Shown in pieces: positions 34,621-45,547 of a DNA stretch of 64,000 bases (positions within the stretch are counted from its first letter, which is position 1; each line of letters starts with the position of its first letter). The notes below the pieces were generated by a model. That model was not told the origin of the DNA. It was given only the letters and a program-made list of their open reading frames with translations, and did not search any database. Where the stretch lies: contig JAWWNJ010000149.1 of assembly GCA_037176885.1 (NCBI GenBank), positions 517,943-581,942 on the forward strand. Reading direction: 5' to 3'. The translations under genes and the position numbers were made by a program. This stretch comes from Favolaschia claudopus. Lineage: Eukaryota > Basidiomycota > Agaricomycetes > Agaricales > Mycenaceae.

Positions 34621-35404
34621 TTAATTAATTAAATATGAACTTTTTTTAATACAAAAACTAATGTCGTAGTTAATATCCTTTAAAATAGTATTAATATCTG
34701 GATAATCTAAAACTATTTTTTTTTTTTTAGAATCTAAAAAAGTCACCTTTTTTACCGTTACCCCATCAAATTTCACGTCTATATAATTTTTAATATGGTT
34801 AATTATATTATCGTCTAATTCTTTAAGATATTTTTTATCTGAATAAAGAAAAATATAAATTAATTTTAAGTTTTCTACAATAAAAGGCATATTATTAAAA
34901 GTTGTAGCAAAACAATCGTGAATACCGTAAATATTTTTAATGTTATTATCATATAACTTAAAATAATTATTAACTAATAATGAAAGAGAAGTAGCATCTA
35001 AAGAGTGAATAAGATTAGGCATAAAAGCTCTAATATTTTTTGCAGTATCCATTTCTATTTTTTTTTTAGTTTTAAGTGTATAAGTAAAGTTTTTAAAGTT
35101 AAAAGGTGAAATCCTTATTTCAGACAAAACATTATTACTTTGATATATTTTAAGTCCGTTAGGTAAAACTCAAGGTATAAAAGTATTAGCTTTAGCACAA
35201 ATTTCAGCTATTTTTTTTAGATATTCAGTAATTTTTTTAATAGATTCAGAAGAGTCATAAAGAACTTCCTTTAAAACTTCGTATAAAGTAGTAAAATCCG
35301 ATGATTTTAATTTAACATCATTATTTTTTTTATATTTTAATCAATATTCTTTAGTAATATTTTCGTCTGACTCCATCTCCTTATTATATTCACAACTACC
35401 AATC
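34621..35404 (-). pseudogene. Mitochondrial-plasmid phage-type RNA polymerase, C-terminal part
   Basis: The minus-strand frame runs from the junction at about 35404 to the stop at 34621. It shows NTFIP(W)VLPNGLKIYQS with TGA for Trp, then MDTAKNIRAFMPNLIHSLDA and IYGIHDCFATTFNN. The NxxHSxDA and HDCFATH-like blocks are the C-terminal active-site motifs of single-subunit T7-like RNA polymerases, here with Thr in place of the usual last His. A second TGA-for-Trp lies in KEY(W)LKYKK. The N-terminal two thirds are missing. Confidence 0.9.
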
Positions 35405-35662
35405 GGTGCAATAAAGCCGGCGTTTCTACCAGAGAGCGCATTCCGAAGACCCGCAACGACTACACCTGCGACCGCAGACTAGGATAATTTGTTTGGAGAT
35501 GGAAGTAGGACCGAAGAATGTTCCCTTTACCTGCGAACCAAATACCATAGCATTGTAGAGGGCTGGTTTTGGATGGAATTGTGTGTCCTTAGCTTTCGGT
35601 GTGGGCTTGCTCAGGGCCTTCGCTAACGCCTCCTTGATTTGGGCCGCAGGACCACTTTCCAT
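35404..35662 (-). pseudogene. Tim17/NDUFA11-like inner-membrane protein, 3' end missing
   Basis: Start ATG at 35662; exon 1 (35662-35531) reads MESGPAAQIKEALAKALSKP, then DTQFHPKPALYNAMVFGSQ. A GTAAAG donor and CTAG acceptor join it to exon 2 (from 35478), SAVAGVVVAGLRNALSGRNA, a small Gly/Ala-rich membrane helix. The pattern (short soluble start, HPKPALYNAxxxGxQ, Gly/Ala helix) resembles the Tim17-related complex I subunit NDUFA11 (fungal 21.3-kDa type). The frame enters mitochondrial plasmid sequence around 35404 and the remaining helices are absent. It shares a 105-bp divergent promoter region with the WD40 gene. Confidence 0.5.
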
Positions 35663-35767
35663 GGTGGGTGTGTGACAACGGTGTCACGATGCCGACGCGT
35701 TACTGCCGCGTGACGCTGTTTTGCCCGATTCGGACAGTGTCCCAGTCGCGTCTCTCTCCCGACTCTC

Positions 35768-37691
35768 ATGTCTACACCGTCCTCCGGATTTCATGTATTC
35801 AAACAAGTCATTTACTCAAACGAATCAACGAATGCATCCATACAGCCCTTCCCCTGGGCTTTGGGAGTCGAGGGAGTCGAGGATAACCTCTTTCGTGGTC
35901 GAGTGTCGGCCTCTGAGCGATGGCTGGCTACACGGGTTGAGTTTTCGCCAGCGGTTGCTGTCGTGGACAGCAAGTCGCTATACGTACTCCTTCTCAATGG
36001 GACACCCTCGTATTGCTTCCCATTGGACACCCATTTACAAGCCGATCCTCAAGACAGGTCCCAAGTGGCATGGGCTTTGAGATCGACACAACTTTCAGAC
36101 CCGCTCGTTATTGTCGCGAACAATCGAAGAATCTTTGTATTTAGTGTCAAACACAGAAAAGTCTGTGGTTACATTCGCGGACATGGCGGTGTATGTTTTC
36201 TTTCGATGCAGCTTTTCGTTTCTTGACGTGCCACGCGATCCAGCGAATTACTGCGGTACGCTACTCGCTGACGGCGGCGACAGTGCCCTTAGTCGAAGCG
36301 ACAGATTGCCGTTCACCCCACTTTGCCCAATATTTTTGCTACTACTTCTGCGGACTTCACCACAAGGCAAGTGGCTTTGTTTCTGTCCCGCTTCACCTGT
36401 CTCAAAATACGCAGACTGTACAATCTCGACCTTGAGATACCTCTGAACGAAGATAATCCCATCTGGCCTCCCTGGGAGGGACCCGCTCTGGCCAGTGCAG
36501 CTCACGGAACAGACGGGGTTGACTCTGCAGGCACAGGTATCGGTCGTTGTTTCCAGATCCTCGTCGGGGGTCGGTCTGGCGGCCACAACTGGGATGTTCT
36601 AGGCGCCGTAGATTATCTTCAACGTGATTGGTATTTATTCTCACGTGCATGCAGGCATTCCATCCCCGCCTGCCTCTAATAGCAACCTGCGGAGTACGTG
36701 AACCTTCCCAGATGTTCGCGTCTCACTCAGTGCGGTACAAGGCGGACAGGCATGTCAAAATTTGGCGAATTAACTATACCGACAAGGCTGTGTTCCGTGA
36801 AGACAAACCCTTGTTCAGTGCAAAAATCACGACGTCGCGAGTCCTTTCGATCGCATGGTGGGCTTTCATGTCTGTGCGCAACACGAATTAATGTTCAGGC
36901 TGGGAGATGACATGTTATTGATACACACTGCAACGACGTCGACGCCAGCCACTGAAGACCCTTCTCAGACGGATTCCGAGTTGACATATGAACCTTCTGG
37001 AATGATCATTGACCCTGGTACAATCGATATCATTGAGTGGTTGGGTTTCAAACGGTTTTTCCCTGATGACGGTCGTATTCCTGATCAAAGTCTTCGAGGT
37101 GGCGCATCTGTGTGTTTGTTTGCTCTCTTAAATATTCGTATCTCATGTGTGTATCACATCACAGGATTATTTGGACAGCAGTAATTCCATTCTCGTATCA
37201 ACGATGTTACAAAATACTGAACGGTCTTCGTAGAGTCGTACCTCGTGCTGGCGACGCAAAAATTGACTTTCTCTGGCAACATACCTACAAATCTCATAAC
37301 TAATATCTCTCAGCCCCCACTGCTCCCTGGATACTTCCTTCTAGTGGACCCGGAATCCATGGAAGTCTGTCTGTCGCATTTGTCGAGTGTTACGGGAAGG
37401 GCCTTTCCCGTAAACAATGACGCCGGAGACAGTCTCGTCGACATGACGAAGCGTATTCGTTTAGACGACAACCCATCACCTTTGCAAAACGAGATTGGGG
37501 ACGGCACTCTGCCCGCCGAACGTTTATTTCAGTTTGAAGCTCTGGAGTCTGGCGAACGCATTGCCGCGTGTGCGTTGATGGCTACTGGGGAAGTGGTTAT
37601 TTTGGGAACCAGAGGAAGAATGTGGTTTTTCAGGGACTCGTCGCCACAAAGATTACATGTGAACCCGCAGTTTGAAGAAAACGGATGGTGA
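35768..37691 (+). CDS. WD40-repeat protein, possibly EED/ESC-like
   Basis: Multi-exon gene starting MSTPSSGFHVFKQ. WD-type blades are visible: LYVLLLNGTPSYC, DPLVIVANNRRIFVFSVKHRKVCGYIRGHGG, RITAIAVHPTLPNIFATTSADFTTRLYNLDLE, then GHNWDVLGA with AFHPRLPLIATCG and ADRHVKIWRINYTDKA. After an acidic insertion (TSTPATEDPSQTDSEL) and a GFKRFFPDDGRIPDQ stretch come later blades with LLPGYFLLVDPESMEV and a C-terminal GTRGRMWFFRDS. The order (GHGxxI..HP, RLYN, WDVL..AFHP..CGADRHVKIW) resembles EED, the Polycomb PRC2 subunit that binds H3K27me3, but another WD40 family is possible. One intron has a GC donor (ACAAG then GCAAGT, at about 36368). Confidence 0.6.
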
Positions 37692-37931
37692 TGCTTCTGA
37701 TTTCTATACTCCTCAAAACAAATCTTTCTTCCAACCAGCGAAAAGCACAGCATACAAATACTACGATCTACGAAAGTACTGCAGCTTATAGGTGTCCGCA
37801 AAGGAAGCCATCATTTCAGCATTGTCAGCGCTTTAAAACACAATTCTCAAACATAGTCCACTGTCCGCCCAACCATCATAGTCTGAGAATGTCATCAGTT
37901 TTTTAGGTTGTTGGGCTAGGAAGAGAGGGTC

Positions 37932-39133
37932 TTACCCGCGCGAGCCGAAAGGTTTGATGACGCCGTCCATTGCCGTCGTGGCCTCTTCAGCGGGGATCTT
38001 GTTGACCGCACGAGAGCCAAAGGCTTTGATAACACCGTCCATCGCAGAGGTTGCCTGCTCCTCCGGCATAGTATTCACTGCGCGCGAGCCGAAGGGCTTA
38101 ATTACGCCGTCCATGGCGGTCGTGGCCTCCTCAGCAGGAATCTTGTTAACAGCACGAGTACCAAATGGCTTGATGACACCATCCATAGCAGTCGTGGCTT
38201 CCTCTGCAGGAATCTTGTTCACTGCGCGAGAGCCGAACGCTTTAATGACGCCGTCCATAGCTGAAGTCGCTTGCTCCTCCGGCATAGTGTTGACTGCGCG
38301 TGAACCGAAGGGCTTGATGACACCGTCCATGGCGGTGGTGGCCTGCTCCGCGGGAATCTTGTTGACGGCGCGAGTGCCGAAAGGTTTAATGACGCCGTCC
38401 ATCGCAGTCGTGGCTTGCTCGGCGGGAATCTTGTTCACTGCCCGAGAGCCGAACGCTTTGATGACGCCGTCCATGGCAGAGCTCGCCTGCTCCTCAGGCA
38501 TGGTGTTTACTGCGCGAGTGCCAAACGGCTTAATGACACCGTCCATCGCAGTCGTAGCTTCCTCTGCGGGAATTTTGTTCACTGCACGGGAGCCGAATGC
38601 TTTGATAACACCGTCCATGGCGGAAGTCGCCTGCTCCTCGGGCATGGTGTTAACCGCGCGAGTGCCGAATGGCTTAATGACGCCGTCCATTGCAGTCGTG
38701 GCTTCCTCGGCGGGGATCTTGTTGACTGCGCGGGAGCCGAACGCCTTGATGACGCCGTCCATGGCTGAACTCGCCTGCTCCTCTGGCATAGTATTCACTG
38801 CGCGGGAACCGAAAGGTTTAATGACGCCGTCCATGGCGGTAGTGGCCTCCTCGGCGGGGATCTTGTTGACAGCTCGGGTCCCGAATGGCTTGATGACACC
38901 ATCCATAGCAGTCGTAGCCTCTTCCGCAGGAATTTTGTTAACTGCACGGACGTAGGCGGGGATGGTATCGAGGGGTTGGGGATTGCGTTGTGCCATCGCA
39001 CGCTGGGCAGACTATAAGTTAAGCAAGTAGGAAACAGAAAAAATGAACGCACGGAGATGGGGACTGGGCTAGCAGTAACGTGTCCTGCCATGAGAACGGC
39101 GAGGGAAACAAAGACGTATAATTGGGAAAGCAT
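37932..39133 (-). CDS. Secreted protein of fourteen 24-residue repeats
   Basis: Exon 1 (from 39133) encodes a signal peptide (MLSQLYVFVSLAVLMAGHVT, then ASPVPIS). An intron with GTGCGT donor and TATAG acceptor leads to SAQRAMAQRNPQPLDTIPAYV and then 14 perfect-length 24-residue repeats, each starting with Arg. Type A reads RAVNKIPAE(E/Q)ATTAMDG, VIKPFG(T/S); type B reads RAVNTMPEEQA(S/T)SAMDG, VIKAFGS. The order is A A B A B A B A A B A A B A. A stop follows R-G at 37932, but the same bases form a good donor (GTAAGA), and splicing to an acceptor near 37880 would add a 17-residue tail rich in aromatic residues ending at 37833. Single Arg at each boundary allows cleavage into peptides by a Kex2-like protease, but a structural or cell-wall role is equally possible. 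Confidence 0.8.
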
Positions 39134-39362
39134 GATAAACGAGGGGATATGTGTTAAAGGTCAGACTGGAGAAAGATGTCGGAAATGGCGTCCTGCGGCC
39201 GAGAAGATTGGAGGAGCGAAAGGAAGATGGGAGTAAAGGGCAAGAGAGCAAGCTGAGGTCAACCCGTGTTGCCCGCTTATCTAACCATCTCGACAGGTAA
39301 ACCGTTCCTTTGGCGCTGATCTGCATCATTCCGTTCACTGCCCTCTGTCATCTCAATTTTCC

Positions 39363-41632
39363 ATGAGCTCAGATTCGCGCTTTGCTAGACTCAGAACTGA
39401 TCCTCGCTTTCGTCGACCTCGCAAAGACAAGTCCAAGGTCGTTGTTGACGATCGTTTCAAGGCCGTTTTTGCTCCTAAAGTTCAGAAAGGTCCTTTTTTG
39501 CCTATTTTCGTAGCACAGCGTCCTTCTCTGAAACCATCATCCAGGTCGCGTTGACAAGTATGGGCGGCCCATCTCCGGCAACAACGAGGACCTCCGTCGT
39601 TTTTACCGTCTGGAGAATGAGGACGGCAATCTCCCCCAGCAGCTTGACTACGCTCGTGGCCAAGCCCTCCTCGAGTCTTCGGATGAAGAGGAATCCTCCG
39701 ACGATGGCTCAGACCCGGCTACGGATGGCCAACAGCCCACTCGTCCTATCAATCTCACTGATATAAATCCTGACGCCGACATTGACTTGAACGAAGACAA
39801 CTTCGCCGACCTCGATGCACAGGCTGCCGAATACTTGAAGTCTCATCCAGAGGAAAAGGAAGAGGCAGATATTGCTCATACAAAGCGCCTGGCCGCCGTA
39901 AATCTTGACTGGGATCATGTCCGTGCTATGCATCTTTTCAAAATTTGCTCGTCCCTTGTATCCCCTTCTGCTGTGATGCCTGGGCCGCAAAAGTCCAATT
40001 CGGACCGTGCTTCGAAAACGAAGGCTCATCCCGTTCGTGGTCGCGTTCTGAGCGTGCGAGTATACCCGAGTGAGTTCGGGAAGGAGCGATTAGCTCGCGA
40101 AGAACAAGAGGGTCCACCACCCGAGATTTTCAAAAAGCCCGCGGCACTGGATGAAGACGAGATTGACGAAAAAAAATATATATGAAGTGGGTGACGAGAA
40201 TGAATATGATGAAGATGCTTTGAGAAAGTATCAACTTGAACGGCTACGGTACTTTGAATGTTTCCTATTGTCCTACCATGTTGAGATCATATCAGGTACT
40301 ATTACGCCGTCATCACTTGCGACACCGCTGAAACCGCGGGTTACATCTATTCCAAACTTGAGGGGACAGAGCTCGAACGCTCCGCCAACATTTTCGACCT
40401 TAGTTTCGTTCCCGATGAAATGGTTTTTGACCAAGAGTGCAGGCATGCTTTCCAATTCGAATGCTCGATTTCTTTTTTCATTCAATTTGGCGCAGAGACG
40501 AAGCCCTCGAGGATACAAGTACAAGTCACAAAGGCATCGATTTTGTTACCGATGTAAGTTTTGCCTCGCTTGCTACTCGACATCCATTAATGAACGATCG
40601 ATTTAGGCTCTGCGGCATTCCAAGGTCAAGCTGACCTGGGACGAAGATGATCCAGAAAGAAACCAGGTCACTCGTCGCAATTTGACCCGGAAAGAAATCG
40701 AAGAGGCAGACTTCAAGGCTTACCTTGCGTCTTCATCATCCGAGGAAGATTCAGACACGGAGATCTCTACTCGTAAAGCCGCTTCTCGCGACAAGCTTCG
40801 TTCCCTTTTACTCGATGGAAGTAACGAACTCCCCGAGGGCTGGGATCGCGGTGAAGACGATGGTGGAGGCATCGACATGGAGGTCACGTTCACGCCCGGG
40901 TTATCGTCTGACCAGAAGGGGCCCGGAGACGAGACGACGTTGGAAAAGTATCAGCGTAAAATGAAGGAAAAGCGGAAGAACAAAAAGGCGGAAAGCAAAC
41001 CCGCCAATGTGGAAGCTGAAGCCGACGACTTCTTCGACGAGGAACCGAATGTTTCGGCCTCTGTGAAGAATCCGCAGACCGGCTCCCGAAAACAGACAGC
41101 AACGTCTGTTGAAAAAACTCCTCGAACTCTGTCAACAGCGGAGGAACTATCTCTACTCGTCGCTTCCGATGCTCGTGCTGTCGAGCCTCGCCATTTCGAT
41201 ATGAAGGCGATCATCAAAGCAGAGAAGCAGGCGAAACGGAAGGGAAAGAAGAAAAAACAGTCGAATGCCGAGCAATCTGGCGAAATGCAGGAAGACTTCC
41301 AAATCGACGTGAGAGACTCGCGATTTCAGGTCATGCATGAAAACCATGCTTTCGCCATTGATCCCAGCAATCCCCAGTCCGTCTATGTCTTTTTTATCTG
41401 GACTTTCCAGTCTGATCCTACGTTCCTTAGTTTCAAAAAGACGCAAGGTATGAGCGCCCTGCTCGAGGAGCGTGCCTCGCGTCAACGTGGCAAGGTGGAA
41501 CGGGCGCCGAGTCCCAGTCGTGCGTCGGAGCATGACGGCAGCAGGTCATTGCAGAATCTCGTCGAAAGTGTCAAGCGGAAAAGCAGCGCCATGTCCGCTA
41601 CGACTGGTAAGCGGCGTCGGATGAACGACTAG
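39363..41632 (+). CDS. ESF1: Pre-rRNA processing protein Esf1
   Basis: Nucleolar factor needed for 18S rRNA maturation. Starts MSSDSRFARLRTDPRFRRP, followed by KVVVDDRFKAVF, the VDKYGRPISG block after the first intron, an acidic ESSDEEESSDDGSD tract, HTKRLAAVNLDWDHVRAMHLF (core signature: 'AVVNMDWDxVxAxDLF'), VLSVRVYPSEFGKERL, YQLERLRYYYAVITCDTAETA with YIYSKLEGTELERSAN (RRM-like), DLSFVPDEMVFD, then the acidic and Lys-rich C-terminus with RKEIEEADFKAYLASSSSEE, EVTFTPGL and DSRFQVMHENHAFAIDPSNP close to the end. This is the family's full domain order. Several introns, all clean. Confidence 0.93.
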
Positions 41633-41747
41633 ATACCCAATTTAGTAACTAGTATCACTATGGTCTTTTTAATTCGCTTCATTTGCGGGATAAAAATGTG
41701 ATACATGATTGTCAAAAGATACAATGCGCTAGTTGGAATATCGAAAA

Positions 41748-42639
41748 TCAAGAGAATTTGGTCTGCGAGAAATCCATCTCTGGATGGGCCTCTTGGAATT
41801 TCTTGAATGCCTGATCCATTTAGTTCAGTGAGACGGGACATGCGAAAGAGACCTTCTACCTCTTGCTTCTTCATTTCATCCGACGTCGGTTTCCCCATTT
41901 GCTGCGATTGTTTAGTCAAGGTGCAAACTGTGACCACAAAACGGGTACCTTCTGCTGATTATCGAACTGGTGCAAATTTCAGGTTTCAGTTGCAGTTGAG
42001 ACGCAGGAAACACAAAGCTTACCATCATTTTCTCGACCATTCCTCTGGAAATCAGGAATCCATATCAGCAGAGCTGGGGTTCAGGGAAAGATTCCAGACC
42101 TGGTCTCGCCATCAAGGTCGCTGAGTTTGCTGTTTTCCGGCTCTATCTTGCGAGTATCGATTTTTGGATGATGCTTGAGCACGTTCTCCCACCATTGTTG
42201 TCGGTTTATCTTCTCGAGGTGAATAAGGACCAACTGGTTGTCTTCTGATGCAGAGAGTGAACTTAACCGCAGTCGCGAAGTCACTCTATTTTACGAACCC
42301 AGAGTCCAAGTACTATCTTCCATTTTGATTTCTTGACACAGCTCGCCGTCCAAAATTTTGTCTTGCCCTTTCAGGCCGACACTGAGTTTCTTTTTTTGAA
42401 TGACCACGACAAGGTCTTTTCCACGCGTCCCTTTTGGCACAGGAACAGTAATGTCGACTTCATCGAGTTCCTGTGTCCACTTGTAGGGCAGGGCTGCAGA
42501 TGTGAGAGCCGGTCACCAGGACTAAATCGCTATCGATCATACCGTCCTGCTCTACCTTCTCCCTAGCTCGATCTTCTTTATCCCGAATTTGACGGTCCTC
42601 GGGGGAGAGAGAGTCGTAATCGTCTGCAGAGGTTGACAT
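41748..42639 (-). CDS. nudC: NudC-type nuclear migration protein
   Basis: CS-domain cochaperone of the dynein/LIS1 pathway, which acts in nuclear movement. Starts MSTSADDYDSLSPEDRQIRDKED, followed after an intron by YKWTQELDEVDITVPVP, KGTRGKDLVVVIQKKKLSVGLKG, ILDGELCQEIKMEDSTWTLG, then NQLVLIHLEKINRQQWWENVLKHHPKIDTRKI (NudC C-terminal helix), a small exon GMVEKMM, PTSDEMKKQE and the last exon AFKKFQEAHPEMDFSQTKFS before TGA at 41748. The WW(E)NV and HPEMDFS motifs are diagnostic. It is divergent from the Siz/PIAS gene with about 200 bp between starts. Confidence 0.93.
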
Positions 42640-42837
42640 GGTGGTTTGAGGATTGGGACGCGTCTAAGTAGTGGACCAGCAATTAGAGTGGACCGGCTAA
42701 TTTGTTACGCGCGACGCCGTCACGTCGAGACGGTGCTGCCAAACAAACAAAACGAATTGGTCTCAGCTAAAACGGCTACACGCTAGATTGGCCTTTCCTC
42801 CTCCCGCTTCGCCTTTGTAGCGGTAAGCTCGAGTCTC

Positions 42838-45286
42838 ATGTCCGCAAACGACGTCTGGAACGACTTCGACGTTAGTCCCGCTCTCTTTTGCCACTCTCCA
42901 CGCGCTTGACCATCTGCTGTAGACCATTCGCCATAACGTCAAACAGAACACTGTCGATAGACTCAAGCACATCTTGGCTGGCCTTAACACCGAGTGTGGC
43001 ACCAACTTTTCGAAATCTGGAAAGAAACAGGACATCATAGACCGGATTGTCAGAACTCTGGATCATTGGCGCACGAACAATATGACAGAGAAATGGGTTA
43101 AAGCGAAAGCTATCGTTACCCAAGTGCGATATTCAGGAATGTGCGTATTTCGAATACAGCGAGGTTATCGTTGGCCTGACTTAGTGGTCGTTCTCAGTTA
43201 CACAACAAATTCGATCTCCACCTCGTTGGCTTCCACAGTCGGATCCCATACCCCGTCATATCCCGCTGTTAGCCTCGGAAAGGCGCCTAGTCTCAACCCT
43301 AGCTCTGCCGCTTCAAGTTCTGCTATTGGGCGTTATGATCCCTACGCTCCCCCACTAAAAGCGAGCACAAGTACTGCGCCAAGCACGAGAGCAGGTCAGA
43401 TAATCTATGACTGCTGCTCATTGTTCTCTAATACTTTGACTGTTTAGCAATGCGATTTAAAGAATCTCCCTTCTTCAAAGTCTTGGAAACTGTCGGCTCC
43501 GTTCAGGAGTGCCCAGGTATGTAATTGTTGTCCTTTCTGCTGATTATTCTCAAAGTGGTACATTTCTCAGAATCATCGAGCGCTACCGACCGTCGTTCAC
43601 AATCTTTCTCATTCAACCTCAACAGCGATCAAATGGCTAAACTCAAGACCCCCGGGTAAGATCGTCCTCGTGTATCACGCGCCCACATGTTGAGTAAAAA
43701 TGGCGCTTAGCTCAAAGTATCAGCTCAGACTCTTCTGCACATCCTCCACCTTCTACTCCAATACCTTAACGTCTTTCCGGCCTAATTCAGGGCCTTGTCT
43801 TGTCGAATTCCCCCCAACCTGTGAGGTCCGCGTCAACAACGTGCAACTTAGCGCAAACCTCAAAGGTCTCAAGAAAAAGCCTGGGACAGCCCCTCCCCCA
43901 GATATGAGTAAATATGTGCGGCTCACTACGGCCAGCAACAAGGTCGAGATGATCTACGTAAACAGTCAACAGCCTGCTCAGCCGAAAGTGCGCGATAATC
44001 CAGTTAGCGCGAATATTCTCTGACTATTTGTTCAGAAATTTTATCTACTCGTCCAACTGGTCGAGACTGTGACTGTGGACGCGTTGGTTCAGGAATTGAA
44101 GAAGAACGCCTTCAAGAGCGTTCACGAGATACGCCGAGACAGTCAGTTCCATGCGATTATAATCCGAGCTACCGTTGACCATGTTACTTCCAGTGGTATC
44201 TAGCATGACTATTGACGAAGATATTGTGGCTGGTCCTCAGAAAATGTCACTCAAATGTCCCGTGCGTAGCCGTGTTGCATACGAAACAATGTGACTCAAA
44301 TGTCCTCGTTCAGCTGAGTTACATGCGTGTCAACGCCCCTTGCCGTTCCCGCAGATGCACACATTCCCAATGCTTTGACGCGACGTCATGGTTTTCGGTA
44401 ATGGAGCAAACCACCACTTGGCTCTGCCCTGTGTGCGAGCGAACTCTAGATTCCAAAGACCTCATAATCGACGGGTAGGGCCCTTCTTCGCCTTTGATGC
44501 GAGCTATGCATGACGTTCCGCAGATATTTCGACGAAATATTAAAGTCCAGCCCTGAAAGTGTCGAGGACGTCATCGTGGAAGCCGATGGCGAATGGCATA
44601 CCTCGGACAACAAATATGGATCGCCCGCGTGGAAGGCATCGCATGCCCCTGCTGTGACGGTCAAACCTGCCTTGTCGCCGCGGAAGGTTGTACCTCTCAA
44701 AAGTCCGCCTCCGAAAGCATCCTCAGTGGATGCCAAAGGCAAAGGGAAGGCTGCCGAGATTGTGGTGTTGGACTCGGACGACGAAGATGAAGGGCGCGTG
44801 AAGCGCGAACTGTCGCCGTCTTTCGCTAGCTCCTCGTCTGTCAACCGGTCGTTTGGTAGCATTCCTGGCGAAACTGTGGCAGTTTCCCAGGTAGAGGAGG
44901 TGATCGATTTGACTCTTGACTCGGAGGACGAAGAAGAACCTGTCGTTCGACCTACCGCTAAGCGCACGGCTTCAGCGGCGGGCCTCGCGTCTCCGACCGA
45001 GCAAATCTGGAAGAAAGGCAGGGTTGACGCGGACAGTTCTGCAGCGATTATATCGAGACCCCCTGCAAAAACAACCATGACGTCGAGCAGTCCGGAATAC
45101 GGACGTACAGGACAGTCTCCCCTCGTGTCCTCACCACGTTTGACACTACCTGCACCCTTCCGCAACCCACCCGCCGGCTATTCCGGTCCTGTGTTGCCAC
45201 CAGTTTATAACCTGAGCCGAGGGAGCGCAAGTACGACACAGACAGTGCAGCTACCCCCTCCAAATCAGTTTGTGAATCGGTGGTAG
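42838..45286 (+). CDS. Siz/PIAS-type SUMO E3 ligase
   Basis: First exon MSANDVWNDFD is followed by a SAP domain (RHNVKQNTVDRLKHILAGLN then GKKQDIIDRIVRTLDHW), the PINIT domain (RFKESPFFKVLETVGSVQEC, FNLNSDQMAKL, YQLRLFCTSSTFYSN, CEVRVNNVQLSANLKGLKKKPGT, YVNSQQPAQPK, YLLVQLVETVTVDALV), the SP-RING (CPLSYMRVNAPCRSRRCTHSQCFD, then TWLCPVCERTLDSKDLIIDGYF) and a disordered C-terminus with two SUMO-interaction motifs (IVVLDSDDEDE and VIDLTLDSEDE). Cys and His positions of the SP-RING are complete, so it should be an active ligase acting with Ubc9 on nuclear targets. The final exon is long (44510-45286). Confidence 0.93.
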
Positions 45287-45547
45287 CAATCGGCATGTAA
45301 ATTCGTATTAGCATTAGATACATTCGCACTAGTCCATTGTATTTTGGTTTGTACTTTATAATTGGAGTCTTGCATTTTTTTGCCACGTCGGGGACGTCAC
45401 CACACCGATTTGCGTGCATGTGATGCTGTGCCGGACAAGCACCGGAGGCTCGGATCAAATCTCGATCCGTTTGGCTCCGAATCGCTTAAGATTTTTTTTC
45501 ACGTCGGATAGCAACTTGTTCCAAACCACCTCCACTCTCTCAAAAAA

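Larger units (their letters stand above)
33086..35404. mobile_element. Nuclear insertion of a mitochondrial linear-plasmid fragment
   Basis: The base composition changes abruptly to very AT-rich at 33086 and back at about 35404. The segment encodes C-terminal parts of a family-B DNA polymerase (plus) and a phage-type RNA polymerase (minus) that converge, which is the layout of kalilo-like fungal mitochondrial invertron plasmids. TGA is read as Trp at two places in each gene, the mitochondrial code, so neither can be expressed from the nucleus. The plasmid ends and terminal inverted repeats are absent: this is an internal fragment. Apart from TGA, the frames are open and undamaged, implying recent transfer or an assembly join. 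Confidence 0.9.

Noticed and set aside
33086..35404. Frameshifted or broken polymerase genes from internal stops
   Set aside because: The internal stops are all TGA at Trp positions; under the mitochondrial code both frames are open, so these are not mutations.
37954..38955. A 333-codon open frame on the plus strand opposite the repeat protein
   Set aside because: It is the antisense of a perfectly in-frame 72-bp repeat, so one unit free of stops makes the whole array open. The minus strand has the signal peptide and sensible splicing.
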